Positions 22,247 through 33,243 of a stretch of 64,000 nt of DNA are shown here, one piece after another; position 1 is the first letter of the stretch; each line of letters starts with the position of its first letter. A model generated the notes under the pieces. It made no database searches and was not told where the DNA came from. It saw only the letters and a list, made by a program, of their open reading frames with translations. This stretch comes from Rhizophagus clarus (taxonomy: Eukaryota > Glomeromycota > Glomeromycetes > Glomerales > Glomeraceae), in assembly GCA_015698045.1 (NCBI GenBank), contig BLAL01000178.1, forward strand, positions 372,001 to 436,000. The letters run 5' to 3'. The translations under genes were made by a program, and so were the position numbers.

Positions 22247-25200
22247 TCACAATTCCTTGTTCTTATGATAATTCCACCACTCTCGCACCTTTTTAACAGT
22301 CCAAACTTCTGACAATTTCTCACGAACGGAACCAATAGCATCTTCCGGAAGGTAATTTTTATATATTTTTAGTGCACAAAGAATTGCTGTCTCATCTTCG
22401 GTAGTTCGATGTCTGGCACCTGCTGTTTTTCTTCGTTTGGATTGTGGTTCGATGGTAAGTGGCGTTTCATTTAAATCTTCTAGTACAGGCTGTGTAAGTT
22501 CTGGAATCACTATTTTTCTCTTCTCAGCCTTTTTCTTACTATTATAATCTTTCACCTTCGTTCTAACAACTCCTATTGTCCTTCTACCTTGTGGATTTCT
22601 ATCTTCTGTCTTTAGAACTTCTTGCCGGTATACTGCTTTAATTCGTTCTAAACCATTTGGATAACAATCAAACAGTCTACTAAGCCCTTCCTTGTGCATT
22701 TCTGTGGGTGTATATTCTTGGAATAGTTGGTGTGATAAGGGGTCGGACATTCCAAAAACCGTTATGAGGTCATTCACGAGCTTCCATAAAGATTCTTTGC
22801 GTGACTTTATAGCCCGTTCACTATATGAAACTGCATAATCATTAAGGTACTCACTCATTAACAGGTCTATCCTTTCTCTTTCGTCCTGAGAAAACTTTAT
22901 CTGATCTCTAAGGTTCTTCTCATCGATTATATGGGGTTTTTGCAATAGAAAGGTACGAAACTCAAAAAAAATAAAAATTTAATTAATATTAAATTTACAC
23001 TTATTTTAGTATAAAAAACATAATTAGTATATAAAATAAATTTAAAAATTTTTTTGAGTTTCGTACCTTTCTATTGCAAAGACCCCATATTTCCATAAAC
23101 ATTTTGTTTGACGAACCTTACGCCAAATGTTTCCAGAGCTTCGTCAAAGCCAAAACAAACATGCCGTGAATCTTCGTTAACATCGCAGGGAATTTTAAAG
23201 GCGCCACAATAATTTAATCTTTCTTCTAATTTAGGGTGAGCCGCTATGATGCTAAGATAATGGGCTATAGCTGTCGTATAGTTGAATTTCGCTGCACTTG
23301 CGTAAAGTGGAGCCGCTGCAGATAATGAATTTCGTTGCAGACCAAAGTTTCCTATGCGCATTCCCATCCGATGCACTTTCCAGATACCAGCCCATTTATA
23401 GTATAAGTACCATATCTTTTTATTGTAATAAAGTAAGTTTTACATAATTGTAAATAAATAATAAAATAAATAAAATACAATATAATTAATAAAATAAAGG
23501 TATCCTATACTTTGAGACAAACATGAGCATCATTTTCATCATCCATTATATTTGAAAGTGATATTCCAATTTTTTTTATGTAAATATTGATTGCTATCCC
23601 CACCGCCACCCATAAAAGATCTAATACTCGTGCAGTTGACCGATAATCGACTGCAGCTTCAAATTTGTCCAAGAAACGAACGCCCAAACGTGATGCCAAA
23701 CTTAATAATCCGTAACTAGAGAATAGGACTATCAAAACCGAACAAAAGTCCTTTGACGTGTGCCATTGGCCCAAGTGAGGTCTTATATTTGGCCATTTCT
23801 CCCGGCATTTGATTAACCTACGAAATATCGCCTCATCTGCTATGATATCTAAAAAGGAATGATTGTTCATCGCAAAGTCCTCCTTATACATTTCAGAAAC
23901 ATGCAAAATTTCTTCGTCAGAATTCAGATTGGCTCCTGCCTCTAATATTACAACATTGGGAGAAGGACCAAGACATCCTGGTTCTAATTTAGTAAGTAAA
24001 ACGCGCTTGATAGTTTCTGCATCAAAATTTGTCTTGTAAATTAATTCACCTTCAATTTCTTTGAAATCTAACAAATCAAAAATAACCTTCTGAAACATAT
24101 TTAACGTTTCATCAATACTCTGATTCATCCCGAATAATGAAGTATTAGCAGTTAACTCGATGACTTGTTCGGGACTAGTTTCTATTTCGATTGGCAATTG
24201 GGCTTGAAAGGCCATTCTCAGAGTGGCATGTGAGTTACCACGCGTAACATCATATATTACCGAACTTGAAACTCTTCTCTTTAAAATCGATGTTATCGAT
24301 GATTGCTAAATTCCACACATTGTTAGCGCGAATTAAACGGTTTGATGGATTCGATTCTTCCATTCGGGTTTTCGCAAGTTTTTGTTCGTGTCTGTCACTA
24401 TGAGAACTTACGTGACAAACTGTTAACAACTGTCAAAAAGAACCCAGTAATCTTGGCATATGACTAAGGCTAGCTAAAACTCGAGGTAACCAAATTTTCA
24501 AATGAGGAAAAGCTAGTCCTAATAACATCGACGTAATAAATGTTACAGTTTTCATTATCGGTTCAGAAATTACAGTTTTCGGTAACTTGTGACGTCTTTT
24601 TCGTTGCCAGTTGCATACTGTCGTCTTTTTTTGATACAATTCATCAATTACTTCAAAGAAGAAATCATTTAAAAACTCGGGAAACCCATCGTAATATTCT
24701 TGAATAGTTTGCGGAGATTCTAAGGCAGCTGCTCTTGAGTTAACATATGATCGAGAATTCCATAATTTTTGTCCAAATGTACGATCAAATTCCTGTATCA
24801 ATCAATCAAAAAATTATTCATTCGCATCTTTTTTTTACCGTGAGTTTTCATGAAGAAAAAGAGAGTATACCTGCCTCAAAATCTTCTATTTCTAATTTTT
24901 TTTCGATTTCTTTCTTTTCAATTTCTTTTTTTTCGAGTTCTTTTTCTTTGATTTCTAATTTTTTTTCAATTTCTTGTTTTTTAGAAAATTCAATAAAAAG
25001 AGTCTTTATCATAAACAAACTGGGAGGTTCATTTAGGGTAGTTGAGATAAGAGTAGTAATAGTAGAATTGGAACTGAACGTTAGGTCGGCAAAAGGAAGA
25101 AGGGCTTCGAAAACTTTAGTTAATATTTTTTCTTTGTCATTTCCTGTTTGTGCGATATTAATTAACCAGTTACCCAAATACTCTAACCCTTTTGCCGTAT

Positions 25201-25960
25201 CATCAGCATGTAATGTAGTACATGTTATCCTACTTTTTCCTCTCCCAGGACGATGATGAATATGACCACCCAAATTTTCGTAACACCAGCAACAAACACT
25301 TTTTTGCCGCGGATTAATGTCATCAAAAGCACGTTTACACACTGGTAGACAGTCTCGTAGCACCTCACATGTATACTGTCCAATACATGGAACTTGAATA
25401 TTTTGTTTATTTAAATGCCAAGAATGTAATATGCATCCTGCGCCCCGAGAATAAAAAGTAATATATTTATTACAAGAGATGCATCGTCTCCATTGAATAA
25501 TTCCTTGATTAAAATCTTTCAATTGTTTATTTCGTGATTGATGTAGATACTTATTATCAAATTGGAAATGAGTATTACATACTCCTAATCTTATTAAAAC
25601 TCCATCAATTTCATTGATTGCATCTCTGTCGACTTGCCATGTTCCAAACAAATTTCATAATTGTCTTAGTTTCGTTGATTCCCCACATCGTTGAACTTCA
25701 CCCTTAATAAAATTGATAACTACACATGGTGTAAGTTCAGTGTGTTCTAAATTATCTATAACTTCATCATGTTCAAATGTTTCACAATCATTTTTCTTTT
25801 TTTTCTCAGGGTCTTCAAAATGTATATCACTAGTATTATCAAGTGTTTCATTTAACATTTCACATTCAAACTCGTCATTACTGCTTATTTCATCGTTATA
25901 TTCTTCTAAAAAGTCTATAGAAGGCAAGGGTGTGGAAATTTCATATCTTTGTTCTGACAT
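22247..25960 (-). pseudogene. Large Glomeromycotina transposon protein, unknown superfamily
   Basis: The start is ATG at 25960 (MSEQRYEISTPLPSIDF). The order is an acidic N-terminus, then a Cys/His-rich module at about 25250-25500 (RRCISCNKYITFYSRG, QKSVCCWCYENLGGHIHH). A Lys/Glu coiled coil follows at 24880-24980, then EFDRTFGQKLWNSRSYVNS, PHLGQWHTSKDFCSVLIVLF with ASRLGVRFLDKFEAAVDYRS, and a basic tail. An intron of 95 bases (23416-23510) separates CLK from IWYLYYKWAGIWKVHR. The lesions are TGA at 25655-25657, TGA at 24433-24435, a 2-base loss in a TA run near 24257, and a MITE at 22932-23087. I recall similar uncharacterised proteins from Rhizophagus. It is presumably the transposase, but I cannot point to a DDE triad with confidence. 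Confidence 0.6.
22932..23087. mobile_element. 156-bp MITE with TA duplication
   Basis: Inverted ends of 40 or more bases (TGGGGTTTTTGCAATAGAAA at the left, TGGGGTCTTTGCAATAGAAA reverse-complemented at the right) are flanked by TA at 22930-22931 and 23088-23089. Removing the element and one TA rejoins the host frame cleanly (GN then IIDEKNL), so it is a precise recent insertion. The interior is AT-only and has no gene. TA target and size suggest a Tc1/mariner-derived MITE. Confidence 0.9.
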
Positions 25961-26394
25961 TAATGATTTCCTTTGACAAAAAATAGTCAAAATAAATTGT
26001 AGAGATGCAAGTTACCGACACTCTTTTTTGTCCGTAGGGAGACAAAAATATCTACTTAAGGTCTACGCATTTCACGTAACATAGTGTTACAGACCACGTT
26101 GAAACAACACTTTTACGTTAAAATACAATTGAAGTTTGCCTATTTTTCGCTTCGTAAAAATACGCTCCTAATAAAAGTTTCTCAATATTTATCCAATAAT
26201 GATAAAACTTAATATAATATAACTTCGAAATAGCACTAAGTCACATGTAAATTTTTAGTGTACTTTATTATGTAAGATTTTTTATTTAACTAAAAAAACG
26301 GTTTTACAAAAATGTATTAATATAGATGTAGATCCTCTAATTAAATCAACTCCCCATGCCGATCCCTGCCGATCCCTGATATGACCACTGATTG

Positions 26395-27312
26395 TTATAA
26401 TTAAAATATTTTGGTACTAAAGATAATAATTCTTCATAAACTGGTATGATGTTTTTCATTAAAATGAACTCTATTATAAATGATTTCCTTTTCAATAGCC
26501 GCAATAATATAATCATAAATATTATCAAAAGGCCCAAGATTAACATTCTTTAATTCAAACCTTTTTCCACTAAAAAAAGCTAATTCTATAACTTGACCTA
26601 CTATGAAATCTTTTATATTTTCATCGTAAAAAATCCCTCCAATTTTTGGGAATTTTTGATTTTTAAGTATACATTGTATTTCAATTACTTGTAAAAGTAT
26701 TTTTTTCTTTTCATTTATATCATAATTATCCCATACGTGAGATAATGATATACCAGGTAATTTTTCCATAATAATATATATATTCTTGTCCAACAGGATT
26801 TTCTTTATTACTTTCATAATGATAAACTTCTGGTACTCTAATAGAAGTTCTTTCCCTGATATATTTCATAACTGCAACTTCACTTTCCGTTTTCCAATAT
26901 GGATAATCTGGAAATGCTATTCTTCCAATATATTCATTATCATCTTCCATTTTTAATATAAAAACTTTATGAAATCCTCCTTCTCTAAGTTTATTTACTG
27001 AAATACAATATTTACCAAATATTTTTGAAGCGATTTCTTTTAAACCTTCCAAGTTATATTCTAAATCAACTGAAAATTTTGAAGAATCTGAAGAATTATC
27101 ATCATCAGTTTCATCTTGTTTTAAAATTTTTTTAAACCCTCCAAGTTATATTCTAAATCAGCTGAAAATTCTGAAGAATCTGAGGAATTGTCATCGTCAA
27201 TTTCTTCTTGTTTCGACATTTTTGTTAAACCTTCCGAGCTATATTCTAATTCAATTGAAAATTCTGAAGAATCTGAGGAATTATCATCATCAATTTCTTC
27301 TTGTTTTGACAT
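26395..27312 (-). pseudogene. APH/kinase-like gene, 5' half (split by transposon)
   Basis: The start is ATG at 27312 with an acidic Ser/Asp-rich N-terminus that is triplicated. LREGGFHKVFILKMEDD then forms the glycine-rich nucleotide loop, GRIAFPDYPYWKTESEVAVM follows, and the hinge-like IIMEKLPGISLSHVWD comes next. The half ends at KYFNYN against the transposon; the catalytic loop is in the other half (21318-21711). Two frameshifts are visible, one in an A run near 27125 (between copies 2 and 3 of the repeat) and one in an AT microsatellite near 26780. The gene is dead even apart from the insertion. Confidence 0.75.
27040..27312 (-). repeat. Triplicated ~93-base coding segment
   Basis: Three tandem copies encode variants of (M/I)-(S/L)-KQ(E/D)E(I/T)DDDNSSDSS followed by EFS-(I/A/V)-(E/D)LEY...EGL-(T/K)-K. 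Copies 1 and 2 share one frame; copy 3 is offset by a one-base change in the A run near 27125. Confidence 0.8.
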
Positions 27313-29540
27313 TTTTTTTTTTTTTTTAGATTATAGATAAATGATTAAGAAGGGCAAGAAAATAAAATTTTTTTTGTTGCGGAATAGCTTATATAATCAA
27401 CTTTTTGTATTACGTGGACATAATGTTTGTTTGACTATACTGTCAAATCTATTTAACTATTAATATTTAATAGTTATTCGAATCAAATTTGATTGATTGA
27501 TTAAATTTGATTCCAATAAGCAAACTATCTTTAGTTATTCGGCTCATCGAAATATTATACAAATTTATTATAACCATTTTTAATTATAAAAAAAATCACA
27601 TGCTCAGAATAATTATGATTAGAATCAAATTATCAAATTTTAATGTTGCGATTTCATTGAGAAACACGTGTGACGTCATTGCATTAAATTATAAACCATG
27701 CTTCTGACTAATGATAGAAATGAAAAGAATTTAAATACCCTTCTTTAGCTGAATCCTCTGGGTAAAAAAAAAATGAAAAAAAATTTGGTTTATTACATAT
27801 CTCGTCTTTTTTAATGTAACTATAAGCTACTGAAATTATCAGCATTTATTTCGTTATTTGATTGATTGATCAAGCAAGAAATTATCAATCACTTATTTTA
27901 TTTATTTATTTATTAATTTATTTTGATTTTCACCTAGTATTAAAAATTTTGATTAATTTAGCGGAAGAAAGAATAGAAAGGAGAAGAGCGGAAGAAAGAA
28001 GTGCGGAAGGAAAAAAAAAGAAGAAAAGGAAAATTATGAATATGTGCGCAGTGGCGTCGTGTTGGTTAGATCCAGATGTCTGTCTATCCGTATTTATCCA
28101 ATCCGTGACCAAAAGGTCGGCAGATAATATCCGTAAAATTTGTATATGTAACAGATATTTATATAATATATACCATATAACTATTTTTTTTTAAAAAAAA
28201 ATTCCGAACTGCTGAAACTGCATATAGTCTCGGCATTCATTACTATCATAATATCTAATCTGCGATTTGCGGATTTTTATCTTGGCCACTTGGGCTTTTT
28301 TCTTTTTTTTTTAGGTGCTACTTCGGATTGGGCTTTGGAATAGGGGCGTCGGCTTGCAATTTCCTTTTCATAAACCCGGTCCTGAAGGTATGTAGTATAG
28401 ATGGAGTTTTATTTTAATTGCTTTAAAGAATGTGTTAACATTTCTTTTTTTTTTTTACTTTAGAACACCGAACTCTAAACTCTTGGATGATCCCAGTGTA
28501 GCACCTTAAAGTACATACTGTATAAAATAAATGGTTTTCGTTTTATTGTGCAAAATTGTACAAAAAAGTAACAGAGTTTTAATAAAATCTTTTTATTATA
28601 TTAAAATAAAATATGATAAAACATTTTAATGTAAATTTATTAGTGATCGAAATTAACAAAAAGACCAGAACACCAAAATTATGCTGAAACCATATGTATT
28701 ATTATGTCAAAACTATGCCGAAACCAGTTGGAACTGAGAGCAGAAAGAAAACTCTTGAATTAGTTAAGGCTGTTGATTTTATCGAATGGCGAACAAAACC
28801 GGTCAAACAAAATCGTCTAATCGGAAGGAATAAAAAATAGATTGATGAATATAATAAATGATCATTATTTTCATTTTTTTAAGCATTTTACATATGTAAA
28901 TCAAATAATTTATTAGTAATATTATGTAATTAAATCTTTTATTCTTTGGCTAAATGACTTTCTTTTTTATTATTATAAAGTTATATCTTAAAAAAATTGT
29001 TTAATTTTATGAGAATTCCAAATACCTATGAGATATATAACAAATAAGTTTACATAGTGCAATTAGAATTTTACAATTTACTGAAAATTATTTTCTTTTC
29101 TCCTTTAAATTTTATTTTCCTTTTGCTTTGATTTTATTTTATTTTATTTTTATTTGTATTTTTTTTTTTTTTTGTTTTCTATATTGATTTTGTTTTCCTT
29201 TTTGTTATCTCTTCAATTTCATTTTTTCCTATTTTTTCCCTTGTTTTTTTCTTTTAGTTTCGTTTTCATTTTCTTTACTGATTTTATTTTTCCTTTCATT
29301 TGCGATTTCTCTTTGATTTTAATCTCCTTTTTCATTTTTTTATTTTTCTTTCCCTTTTATTTACCCTTCTTATTTCTTTTTGTTTAAAAGAGAAAGAACA
29401 TTCATTTAACTAATATATTATATTAAATGGTGTTTCATGAAAATCGTTTGTAATTATGACTAACATGACGATAAAAATTTTTTTTTTTATAAATATCAAT
29501 TAATATCAGTTACAACATTTTATCGAAAAATTTTATCATT
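27313..29540. other. Intergenic region with hAT-like relic and pyrimidine tract
   Basis: No gene can be supported. CCGAACTGCTGAAACTGC at about 28203 and AACTATGCCGAAACCAGTTG at about 28712-28731 resemble the TGCCGAAA motifs of the hAT element at 42.2-47.0 kb, suggesting an old non-autonomous copy between them. About 29100-29385 is strongly T/C-rich on the plus strand. Positions 28290-28510 are GC-richer and may be an exon-like fragment, but I could not assign it. Confidence 0.35.
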
Positions 29541-30185
29541 ATGAATTCTCTATTAAATATTAATTCAAAAGGTCCATTTGAATTAAATCTTCCTAAAAAA
29601 ACAACCGAAAAATTTCATTTATCTGCTTTAAAATTAACAGATATACCACAAATTGTTTCAATACTTGGACCGACAAATATAAATTCAATTGATATTCATG
29701 AAAATACTACTTCTTTGCCAAATCCTTATACATTATCAGATGCAGAATGGTTTGTTAATAAATGTATAATAGAATATACAAAAACATTGCAATGTAATAT
29801 ATGGGCGATTCGTAATTCAAATGAAGAATTTATTGGATGTATTGGGATACATCAAATAAATGAAAAATACACTACTGAAGATGATCAAGATAAAAACTTA
29901 TTTAATGGATCATATGAAATTGGATATTATATTTCATCAGAATATAGAGGACTAGGTATCGTTGGTTCTGCTGTAAATTTTGTTTGTAATGAGATTGCCT
30001 TTAAAGAATTACATTTAAATCATGTCATTGGTATGGCTTTTGTGAATAATGAACAAAGTCATAACGTACTAAGAAGAAGTGGTTTTAAATTTATTAAATT
30101 AATAAAAAATGCCTTAAAAAAGGACGATAAAATGAGAGATGCCTATTTGTTCATTAAAGAAAGAGAAGTAAATAAAATTCAATAA
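29541..30185 (+). CDS. GNAT-family N-acetyltransferase, 214 aa
   Basis: A single exon starts MNSLLNINSKGPFELNLP. The RimJ/RimL type (Acetyltransf_3) is shown by FHLSALKLTDIPQIVSIL near the N-terminus, by WAIRNSNEEFIGCIGIHQ for the central strands, and by YEIGYYISSEYRGLGIVGSA. The last of these carries the R-G-L-G acetyl-CoA pyrophosphate-binding turn. NEQSHNVLRRSGFKF near residue 180 matches the family's N-x-x-S-x-x-V-L-x-x-x-G-F motif. It should transfer acetyl from acetyl-CoA to an amine; whether that is a protein N-terminus or a small molecule cannot be told. The length is normal for the family and no lesion is seen. Confidence 0.85.
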   Translation: MNSLLNINSKGPFELNLPKKTTEKFHLSALKLTDIPQIVSILGPTNINSIDIHENTTSLPNPYTLSDAEWFVNKCIIEYTKTLQCNIWAIRNSNEEFIGCIGIHQINEKYTTEDDQDKNLFNGSYEIGYYISSEYRGLGIVGSAVNFVCNEIAFKELHLNHVIGMAFVNNEQSHNVLRRSGFKFIKLIKNALKKDDKMRDAYLFIKEREVNKIQ

Positions 30186-30543
30186 TATTTTATAATTCAC
30201 ACTTACGTAACGCATATTCATTAGTTAGTTAGACTAATTAAATATTATTTATTATTTAATTTATTTAATTTATTTATTTATTTATTTATTTATTTTTTTA
30301 ATAAATTCTATTATAATAATTTCCATGTTTTTTAATTATTAAAATTTAATTCAAATCCAACCATTTTTTTTAATCTACCAAAAATACTTAAAATAAATTA
30401 TAAATAGTAGAATACTAAAATATTAAAGCATAAACTAATTTTACATTTCTTCCAAAAAGAAATAATTACCACCTATAATTTGGAAAAAAATAAATACATT
30501 TATTAATACATCCCCTAAGCATACTGATTACAAATTAAATCTT
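30186..30543. other. Convergent spacer
   Basis: An AT-rich spacer between the GNAT gene and the 3' end of ABCE1, with a TTTA microsatellite at about 30255-30295. No gene. Confidence 0.5.
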
Positions 30544-32976
30544 TCACTTACTCGCTTTTTGTTCTTGATCGTTCTGGGAATTCAATTTATTTATTCTTGG
30601 CCTAAAATTGGTTGGATCACGTCTAAACGTGATTTCAAGAGACTTGAGGAACTTATTCATACCCGACAATAGTGATTGTGGACTAAATAACAATTATAAT
30701 AAAAATAATAAAAGATTATTATCATATTTTATAAATTTTATCAAAATAATAAACATACTATAACTTACGAATTGGCATTAGCCTTTATCGATGGCATTCC
30801 TTCGTATAAAACAACACGATCTGCTAAATAAGTGGCCATAATAAAATCGTGCTCTACGACAAAGGCTGTTTTCTTACTATGAAGAATGAATCTATAATAA
30901 AAATATAAATAAATAAATAAATGAATATATATATATATATAATCTAAAAACTTTTAATAACTCTTTAGCATAAATATAGATATATTTACCTTTTGATGAC
31001 TTTAGCTGCGACAATACGTTGTTCAGAATCCAAATAAGCAGAAGGTTCATCAATCAAATAAATGTCCGCTGGTTTTCCTAATGCCAGCACAATTGCTACA
31101 CGTTGAAGTTCACCACCAGATAAATTTATTACCTCTTGATCAATAATGCTATCAATTTGCATTGGCTTCACAACATCGGTTTGAAATTGTGCATGTGTAA
31201 AAGCACTTCTGATCTTGTCATAGAAAAGACTGCGTACTGTTCCCCCGTATTTTGGTGAAATCTTTTGTGGCTTATAGCTAACATTCAACTCAGGAACTTG
31301 TTCATCCCCATCAGCTTTAATTATACCAGCCAACAATTTTATGAACGTTGTTTTACCGGTTCCATTTTCTCCAAGCATAACAATAATTTCAGAATCTGTG
31401 AATTCACCAGCCTTAACACTTAACTTAAAATTTCCTATTAATCATATGCAACTATAATTAGTAATGGAAAATACACATTTAAATAAGATATTTCAACTTA
31501 CCCAAAGTTTTTTCCATGTCTGGATACTTATATCTTCTATGTTTTTCTACTTCCTTTTCATCCTCGGCAGTTTCTGCCAATTTAAACGTTAAAGATTCTT
31601 CACGGAATCTCAAATTCTCTGTTGGCACCTTACCATCCAAGAATATATTAATACCTTCACGAATTGAAAAAGGCATAGTAACAACACCATATATTGAGGG
31701 GACGCCATAAAGCACGCAAATAAAATCGGATAGATAATCCAAAACTGACAAATCATGTTCTACAACAATGACGTAGCTTAAAAAAAATAAATTCAAATGT
31801 TATATTAGGGAATCTTCTAATTTTACTCATTTCAATGATAAAAATGAAATACCATTCAGGCGTTAATAAAGATCTTATTGTTCTAGCGGCATTCAAACGT
31901 TGTTTGACATCCAAATACGATGACGGCTCATCAAACATGTAGCTAAATCAAGGTTATAAATTAACAAGATTGAATGTTTCCGTTCATAATAATTTAAATG
32001 ACAAATAAATGTTTAACACTCACATATCAGCATTTTGGATACACACAACAGCAATAGCAAAACGTTGAAGCTCCCCACCTGATAATTCTTTAACTTGACG
32101 TTCCAAAACATCTTGCAGATCTAATGCTTTGATTATTTCTTCTTTGTTATTTTTTTCCAATTTCTTATCAATCAATTCTTCAACCCGTCCATCGACAGCC
32201 TTTGGAATTTGATCTACGTACTGGGGCTTGATTATTGCCTGATGCCAAAATGAAAAATAAAGATCAGGTGAAAAATTAACATAATCCAATGAATACTGTC
32301 AAACTACCTTCAAATTATCTTCTAGAATTTTTGTAAAATAGTTTTGCAATTCATTTCCTCGAAAGTATTTCAAAATATCCTGCCAATCTGGGGGATCCTT
32401 AAATCATGCAAGATAAATTTATTACAAATTAGATTCTATGTACGAATAAATAACCTGAATACTATATATGATATATAACACTCACATCGAATTTCCCTAA
32501 ATTAGGTTTCAATTTTCCAGCCAAAATTTTCAGCGTTGTGCTTTTACCAATACCATTAGTACCAACCAATCCTAGAACTTGACCAGGTCTAGGAACAGGT
32601 AATTTATGAAGTTTAAAGGAGTTTGCAGAGTAACGGTGAGTAACTTGTCTTTCAAGGTTGGTTGGTAGGTTGATAATCATAATAGCGCCGAATGGGCATT
32701 TTTTAATGCAAATACCACAACCAATACAGAGTTCCTCAGAAATGTAGGCAATTTTGCTCTCGGGAGTCACTTCAATGCAAAGTTTACCTGTTTAGGAATT
32801 TAAACGCACCATGAAATATTTAGTTCATAGATCTATAAAAACAGACTTCGAGATCAGGTATAAAAGTGCTTACCCATTCTTACAACGGGGCATGATTTTT
32901 TACATTCTTGCCTACATTTTTTCGGCTTGCATTTATCAGAACTAACAATGGCAATTCTGGTATGTTTTTCACTCAT
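30544..32976 (-). CDS. RLI1: ABCE1/Rli1 ribosome-recycling ATPase, 593 aa
   Basis: Nine exons give 593 residues in one frame: 32976-32874, 32787-32486, 32397-32308, 32238-32024, 31942-31853, 31776-31502, 31434-30990, 30891-30769 and 30682-30544. The N-terminus has two Fe-S modules ([16 protein letters not shown] and [16 protein letters not shown]). The first ATPase has [23 protein letters not shown] and [15 protein letters not shown] hinge follows, then the second ATPase with [25 protein letters not shown] and [14 protein letters not shown]. Both H-loops (VVEHD, VEHDF) are present. The protein splits post-termination ribosomes and is needed for ribosome maturation. All catalytic motifs are intact. 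It is divergent from TRL1 across 267 bp. Confidence 0.96.
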
Positions 32977-33243
32977 AATGGCCAAATAATCGAAAAAAAA
33001 ATAAACGAGGTGGTTATAAATTTATACAACTGCGATCCGAAAAAATTTTGACATTATGTCATATTACATAATCAATTATTATCAACTGATGCAGATTCTT
33101 TAAAAAAAAATTCTGCGCAAACCGCAGAACCGCAGTCAGAGAGAAGTTCATATAAATTATTAGTTGAATTCAATGTTTGCAAATAAACAGTTTAAAATAA
33201 ACTCAACTAAATTTGGATAATTTTACATATTTTTTACGTAACT
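32977..33243. promoter_or_regulatory. Shared divergent promoter of ABCE1 and TRL1
   Basis: 267 bases separate the two start codons. A perfect dyad, TTCTGCG-CAAAC-CGCAGAA, lies at 33111-33129 and is followed by a further direct CCGCAG at 33130-33135. No other candidate element stands out. Coordinated expression of a ribosome-recycling factor and a tRNA ligase is inferred from geometry only. Confidence 0.5.

Larger units (their letters stand above)
21712..26394 (-). mobile_element. 4.7-kb DNA transposon of unplaced family, TIR plus TTAT duplication
   Basis: The ends are inverted repeats. The left begins CAATCAGTGGTCATGTCAGG and the right, reverse-complemented, begins CAATCAGTGGTCATATCAGG. TTAT flanks both ends (21708-21711 and 26395-26398), giving a 4-bp target duplication. 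The right end also contains two copies of GCCGATCCCT. The insertion splits a kinase-like gene whose two halves join naturally across it, which independently confirms the borders. The single long minus-strand gene inside is described separately. The element is 4,683 bp. Confidence 0.85.

Noticed and set aside
27862..28194. 110-residue plus frame with EERIERRRAEERSAEG
   Set aside because: The charged part comes from a purine-rich patch; the rest has no motif and no supported start.
29154..29387. 77-residue Phe-rich plus-strand frame
   Set aside because: A translation of a T/C-rich tract with no conserved motif; looks like a hydrophobic artefact.
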